This document shows, one piece after another, positions 60,510-64,000 of a stretch of DNA of 64,000 bases. The stretch spans positions 558,001-622,000 of the forward strand of contig NZ_JAUZQF010000003.1 in NCBI RefSeq assembly GCF_030718205.1. Direction: 5' to 3'. The translations under genes and the position numbers were made by a program. The stretch comes from Nonomuraea turcica (lineage in GTDB: Bacteria; Actinomycetota; Actinomycetes; Streptosporangiales; Streptosporangiaceae). The notes beneath the pieces are model-generated. The model had not been told where the DNA came from, searched no databases, and worked only from the letters and a program-made list of their open reading frames with translations. The first letter of the stretch is position 1; each line of letters begins with the position of its first letter.

Positions 60510-61655
60510 ATGATGGAGATCGAGATACCGGCCGGTGCGGCCGGGCCGGCAGACGTCCACCACGGGCTGCACAGCGAGCTCGGCGCTCTGCGCGGGGAGC
60601 ATCCGGGAAGGGCCCGCAACCCGGTGATCAAGGTGGTGGAGCTCGGATGGCTGGAGTTCGTCAAGCCCGACCTTGACCGGGCCGAGCGCTTCGCCCGCGA
60701 CTTCGGGTTTGTGGTGCACTCGCGCACGCCGGACCGGCTCAGCCTGCGCGGCACCTGGTCGGCGCTGCCATGTCTGATCATCCGCCGCGGCCGCCATGCC
60801 CGCTTCGTCGGGCCGACGTTCGTCGCCGAGTCCGTCGCCGACGTGCGGCGGCTGGCCCGCTGGGCGGGCGCCAACGCACTCCCGCTCCAGGGCGGTCTGG
60901 GCGTCCAGCTGACCGACCCGAGCGGTTTCCCGGTACGGGTCGTCGCCGGCATGGATCGGCTTCCGGCACTGGCCGAGCGTGAGCCGCTCGACCTCAATGT
61001 CGGCACGAAGCCGGTCCGGCTCAACGCCACCCAGCGGCCCCCGCAGGCCGCGGCACAGGTGCAGCGGCTCGGGCACGTCGTGCTGGAGACGACGAGGTTC
61101 CGGCGCACGCTGGAGTGGTATCTCGAGGCGCTCGGGCTGATCGTGAGCGACTTCCTCTTCCTCGACGAACTCCGCGACCGCGGGCCCACGATGGCCTTCC
61201 TGCGCTGCGACCTCGGGTCCGTGCCGACCGACCATCACACGCTGGCCATGCACCTCGGGCCACGCGTCGGCTACGTGCACTCGGCCTACCAGGTCACCGA
61301 CCTCGACGCGGTGGCCGCGGGCGGCGAGCACCTCGCCGCGCAGGGCTACCGCCGCGTGTGGGGCATCGGCCGGCACATCCAGGGCAGCCAGATCTTCGAC
61401 TACTGGCGCGACCCCGACAGGATGATGGTCGAGCACTATGCCGACGGTGATCTCTTCGACTGCTCCCTGGAGCCCGGCTGGGCGCCGATGAGCGCCAGCG
61501 GGCTCGCCCAGTGGGGCCCGCCCGTATCCCGCGACTTCCTGGGCGGCAAGCCCACCCCGGGCATGGTCTCCGCCCTTCTCAAGGCGCTCCGCGACGAGGC
61601 CAGCGAAATCGACAAAGACGTGCTGAAGGCACTGGCGAAAGCGATGGCGGCATGA
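60510..61655 (+). CDS. extradiol ring-cleavage dioxygenase-type VOC protein
   Basis: The 381-residue protein has two VOC modules. The N-terminal one (residues about 40-150) has lost the metal site. The C-terminal one carries the 2-His-1-carboxylate set: His189 in RLGHVVLET, His242/243 in TDHHTLAMH and Glu308 in MMVEHYAD. This matches iron-dependent extradiol (meta) catechol dioxygenases. The 70-residue C-terminal extension ends in charged helices. The gene is flanked by operon partners, with 16 bases before it and an ATGA overlap after it. Confidence 0.88.
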   Translation: MMEIEIPAGAAGPADVHHGLHSELGALRGEHPGRARNPVIKVVELGWLEFVKPDLDRAERFARDFGFVVHSRTPDRLSLRGTWSALPCLIIRRGRHARFVGPTFVAESVADVRRLARWAGANALPLQGGLGVQLTDPSGFPVRVVAGMDRLPALAEREPLDLNVGTKPVRLNATQRPPQAAAQVQRLGHVVLETTRFRRTLEWYLEALGLIVSDFLFLDELRDRGPTMAFLRCDLGSVPTDHHTLAMHLGPRVGYVHSAYQVTDLDAVAAGGEHLAAQGYRRVWGIGRHIQGSQIFDYWRDPDRMMVEHYADGDLFDCSLEPGWAPMSASGLAQWGPPVSRDFLGGKPTPGMVSALLKALRDEASEIDKDVLKALAKAMAA

Positions 61656-62611
61656 GCATCAACGTGGCTCGCACCGAAAACGGCTGGTGGGTCGAGCACA
61701 GCGGCCGGCTGACCCGAATCCTGACCGACGCGATGACCACACGCGAACTCCTCGCCGACCGCCCGGCGGTCGGCAAGGCCGCGAGCGCACCCGACCTCGA
61801 GGGTCCCGTGCTCGCGGACGTTGATCTGCTCTCTCCGGTGACCGCGCCGGCCCGAGTGGTCGCCCAGATGGTCAACTACCGCAGCCACGCACACGACTCC
61901 GGCTTCAACCCGGACGCCGTGCCGCCGGCCTTCTTCCGCAAGTCGTCCGGCTCGGTCTGTGGGCCCACCGACGACATCCGGTGCCCGGAGCACGTCCGGC
62001 TCCTCGACTACGAGGTCGAGCTGGGCCTGGTGATCGGGCATCGGATCGACGTCGGTGAGGCAGTGGCCGAGGACGAGCTCGCCGACGTCGTCGCAGGCAT
62101 CGTCGTCGCCAATGACATCAGCGCCCGCGACATCCAGCTGACCCGGACGCAGTTCTACGAGTCGAAGTCCTACCCGACCTTCACCCCGGTCGGCCCGTTC
62201 CTCACCCTCGTCGACGGCGAGGAACTGGCCGGACTGGAGCGGCTGCGGTTGACGCTGAGCGTCAACGGAGAGGTCCGCCAGAACAGCACCGTCGCCGACA
62301 TGATCGTCAAGCCCGCCCGCGCGCTCACCCTGCTCGCCCGCTTCCAGGCCCTCGACCCCGGCGACCTGCTGCTCACCGGCACGCCGGGCGGCACCGCCCT
62401 CAAGTCCCCGGGACCTGTCGCCGAGAAGATCGGAGCGCTGCTGCCCCCGGCGGTGAAGTGGAAGGCGTTCTTCAAGCGGCAGGCCGGCAACCCGAACTAC
62501 CTGAAGGACGGCGACGTGGTCGCCGCGACCATCACCGACCCCGTACGCGGTATCGACCTCGGCCGGCAGTCCAACGTCGTGCGCGGACAGGCGCGAAGGG
62601 CCGCCCTGTGA
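61652..62611 (+). CDS. fumarylacetoacetate hydrolase-family protein
   Basis: The 319-residue protein has the FAH catalytic domain with metal ligands Glu121 and Glu123 (LLDYEVELGLVIG) and Asp155 (VVANDISARD). TGTPGGTALKSPG marks the substrate loop. The family hydrolyses or decarboxylates 2-oxo acids such as 2-hydroxymuconic or acylpyruvate products, the expected step after meta-cleavage. It starts at an ATGA overlap with the dioxygenase gene. Confidence 0.92.
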   Translation: MSINVARTENGWWVEHSGRLTRILTDAMTTRELLADRPAVGKAASAPDLEGPVLADVDLLSPVTAPARVVAQMVNYRSHAHDSGFNPDAVPPAFFRKSSGSVCGPTDDIRCPEHVRLLDYEVELGLVIGHRIDVGEAVAEDELADVVAGIVVANDISARDIQLTRTQFYESKSYPTFTPVGPFLTLVDGEELAGLERLRLTLSVNGEVRQNSTVADMIVKPARALTLLARFQALDPGDLLLTGTPGGTALKSPGPVAEKIGALLPPAVKWKAFFKRQAGNPNYLKDGDVVAATITDPVRGIDLGRQSNVVRGQARRAAL

Positions 62612-64000
62612 CGCCGGGTCCGGCGGCCGGTCTGCCCCCGCTGACCTCGGTGGCCGACCTCCACAAGATCGAGCGGGTCCCGCTCGCCGACCGCGACCTC
62701 GCGCTCACGACGTACGACCTGCTCGTACGGGCCGCGCAGCGGTGGCCCGACGTGCCGCACTCGGTGTGGATTCCCGACGCGACCGTGATCGAGGACCACG
62801 TGCCGGTGAGCTTCGGCGGACTGCACGACCGCGTGCACGCGATCGCCCACGCACTGCACGGGCTAGGGATCGGGCGCGACGACGCGGTCACGCTGATGGC
62901 CCCCAACTGCAGCGACCTCCTCGCGGTCACATTGGCGGCCGAGGCCGTCGGGATCGCGGCCCCCGTCAACGCCGCGCTCGACGTGCGCCACGTCGCGCAC
63001 ATCGTGCGCCTGACCGGCTCCCGGGTCTTGGTCGCCGCCGGTCCCGAGCTGGACGAGGCGCTGTGGAAGCGGCTCCTGGACGGCGCCCCCGACTTCGGCA
63101 TCGAGGTCCTCGTCGCGCTGTCGCCCGACGGCGCCGACCGAGCCGCGGCGCCCGCGCTGGAGGCCCGCCCGGGTCTGCGCACCGTACGCCTCGACGACCT
63201 GGTGACCGACGGACCGGCCGAGCCCGCCGGACTCCCGGCCGCGCCGCCGGCGCCCGACGACCTCGCGGCGTTCTTCCACACCGGGGGCACCACCGGCACC
63301 CCCAAGGTGGCCGCGCACACCCACCGCAACCAGGCGGTGATGGCGTGGAGCATCGCTGTCGCGGGCGGCTCCGGCGAGGGGCAGGGCATCGTCGCCGGCC
63401 TGCCGCTCTTCCACGTCAACGCGCTGCTGGTGACCGCCATCGCACCGCTGGTGTCCGGAGCGCGGTCGATCTGGCCGGGCCCGCTGGGCTATCGCGACCC
63501 GAAGCTGTACACCGGTTTCTGGCGACTGGTCGAGCACTACCGGCCCCGCGCCATGTCGGCGGTGCCGACCGTCTACGCCTACCTCTCCGCCATACCGGTC
63601 GACGCCGACATCAGCTCGCTCGAACTCCCGGTCGTCGGCGCTGCGCCGCTGCCGGACAGCGTGCGGCGGATGTTCGCCGAGAGGACGGGGCTGCAGCTGC
63701 TTGAGGGCTACGGCCTCACCGAGGCCACCTGCGCATCGTCGGCGACCCTGCCGGGCGACGTGCGCCCCGGCTCGGTCGGACAGCGGCTGCCCTACCAGAC
63801 TTTGGTGGCTGCGAAGATCGACGAGGCGAGCGGCACGGTGCGGCCATTGCCCGCAGGCGAGACGGGCGAGCTGGTGATCGGCGGCCCGACCGTGTTCGCT
63901 GGGTATCTGCGGCGCGACGGCAACCGAAGGTGGGTGTCCGCCGAGGGCGTCGTCGACGGCTGGCTGCGCACGGGCGACCTCGGCTTCGTACGCGACGAGC
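62608..64000 (+). CDS. AMP-dependent acyl-CoA synthetase/ligase (3' end beyond window)
   Basis: The gene starts at GTG 62608 in a GTGA overlap with the FAH gene and stays open to the right edge (about 464 codons). Reading the frame gives the AMP-binding P-loop TGGTTGTPK, the helix motif EGYGLTEAT and GWLRTGDLGF near the edge, all diagnostic of the ANL superfamily. About 60-100 residues of the C-terminal lid should follow outside. It would activate a carboxylic acid to the CoA thioester, either as pathway entry (benzoate- or cinnamate-like acid) or for a product. Confidence 0.92.
   Translation, partial: MTPGPAAGLPPLTSVADLHKIERVPLADRDLALTTYDLLVRAAQRWPDVPHSVWIPDATVIEDHVPVSFGGLHDRVHAIAHALHGLGIGRDDAVTLMAPNCSDLLAVTLAAEAVGIAAPVNAALDVRHVAHIVRLTGSRVLVAAGPELDEALWKRLLDGAPDFGIEVLVALSPDGADRAAAPALEARPGLRTVRLDDLVTDGPAEPAGLPAAPPAPDDLAAFFHTGGTTGTPKVAAHTHRNQAVMAWSIAVAGGSGEGQGIVAGLPLFHVNALLVTAIAPLVSGARSIWPGPLGYRDPKLYTGFWRLVEHYRPRAMSAVPTVYAYLSAIPVDADISSLELPVVGAAPLPDSVRRMFAERTGLQLLEGYGLTEATCASSATLPGDVRPGSVGQRLPYQTLVAAKIDEASGTVRPLPAGETGELVIGGPTVFAGYLRRDGNRRWVSAEGVVDGWLRTGDLGFVRDE

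Noticed and set aside
1..64000. CRISPR arrays, insertion sequences, tRNA or rRNA genes
   Set aside because: No spaced repeats with unique spacers, no transposase motifs and no cloverleaf or ribosomal RNA sequence were noticed; a covariance search would settle the RNA part.

Overview
The window is GC-rich and dense in GTG starts, ATGA/GTGA stop-start overlaps, Tat and lipoprotein signals, LacI-type regulators and a SARP-type regulator. This points to a mycelial actinomycete chromosome. Streptosporangiales (for example Nonomuraea-like) is my best guess, but that is inference from gene style and not from a marker gene. No rRNA, tRNA, CRISPR array, prophage or insertion sequence was seen.

Layout. 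(1) 1-5,100: the end of a sugar-binding lipoprotein gene, two ABC permeases, an alpha/beta hydrolase and a cytochrome P450. (2) 5,176-8,659: a secreted family-8 polysaccharide lyase converging on an aminoglycoside-phosphotransferase-fold protein. (3) 8,721-16,628: a LacI regulator divergent from a sugar ABC importer, a family-2 glycoside hydrolase and a secreted BNR-repeat/ricin-lectin protein, with two identical operator-like sites between them. (4) 17,927-26,675: an alpha-galactosidase locus with two divergent GH36-type enzymes, an ABC importer and a LacI regulator, with a pair of inverted operator-like sites in the divergent region. (5) 26,727-33,421: single genes, including a luciferase-fold oxidoreductase, a secreted PHB-depolymerase-type esterase, a VOC protein, an ankyrin protein, a DUF5685 protein with a 19-cysteine tail, and an SGNH esterase. 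(6) 33,441-47,366: a beta-helix protein and the SGNH esterase diverge from a ten-gene, almost fully overlapping operon. That operon encodes a LacI regulator, a complete oligopeptide-type ABC importer, an FAD oxidoreductase, a DapA-type lyase, a GH13 glucosidase and a sulfatase without signal peptide. It is the most interesting system here: its substrate is not evident and looks like a sulfated glycoside or sugar-acid conjugate. (7) 47,629-59,482: an NlpC/P60 hydrolase, a large XRE-SARP-NB-ARC-TPR regulator, a membrane protein, a PHP-domain protein divergent from a secreted phosphoesterase with a jacalin-like domain, and a cluster of decayed genes (SRPBCC, GNAT, SDR, GH3 and MBL-fold remnants). 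(8) 59,603-64,000: an aromatic ring-cleavage operon (MBL hydrolase, extradiol dioxygenase, FAH-family hydrolase, acyl-CoA ligase) that runs off the right edge.

The common theme is scavenging of plant or microbial polymers. Secreted depolymerases release oligomers, dedicated ABC importers take them up, and cytoplasmic glycosidases finish the job. Each module has its own LacI repressor and its own operator-like sequence. The 52-58 kb stretch is an evolutionary scrapyard with at least five broken genes on both strands.
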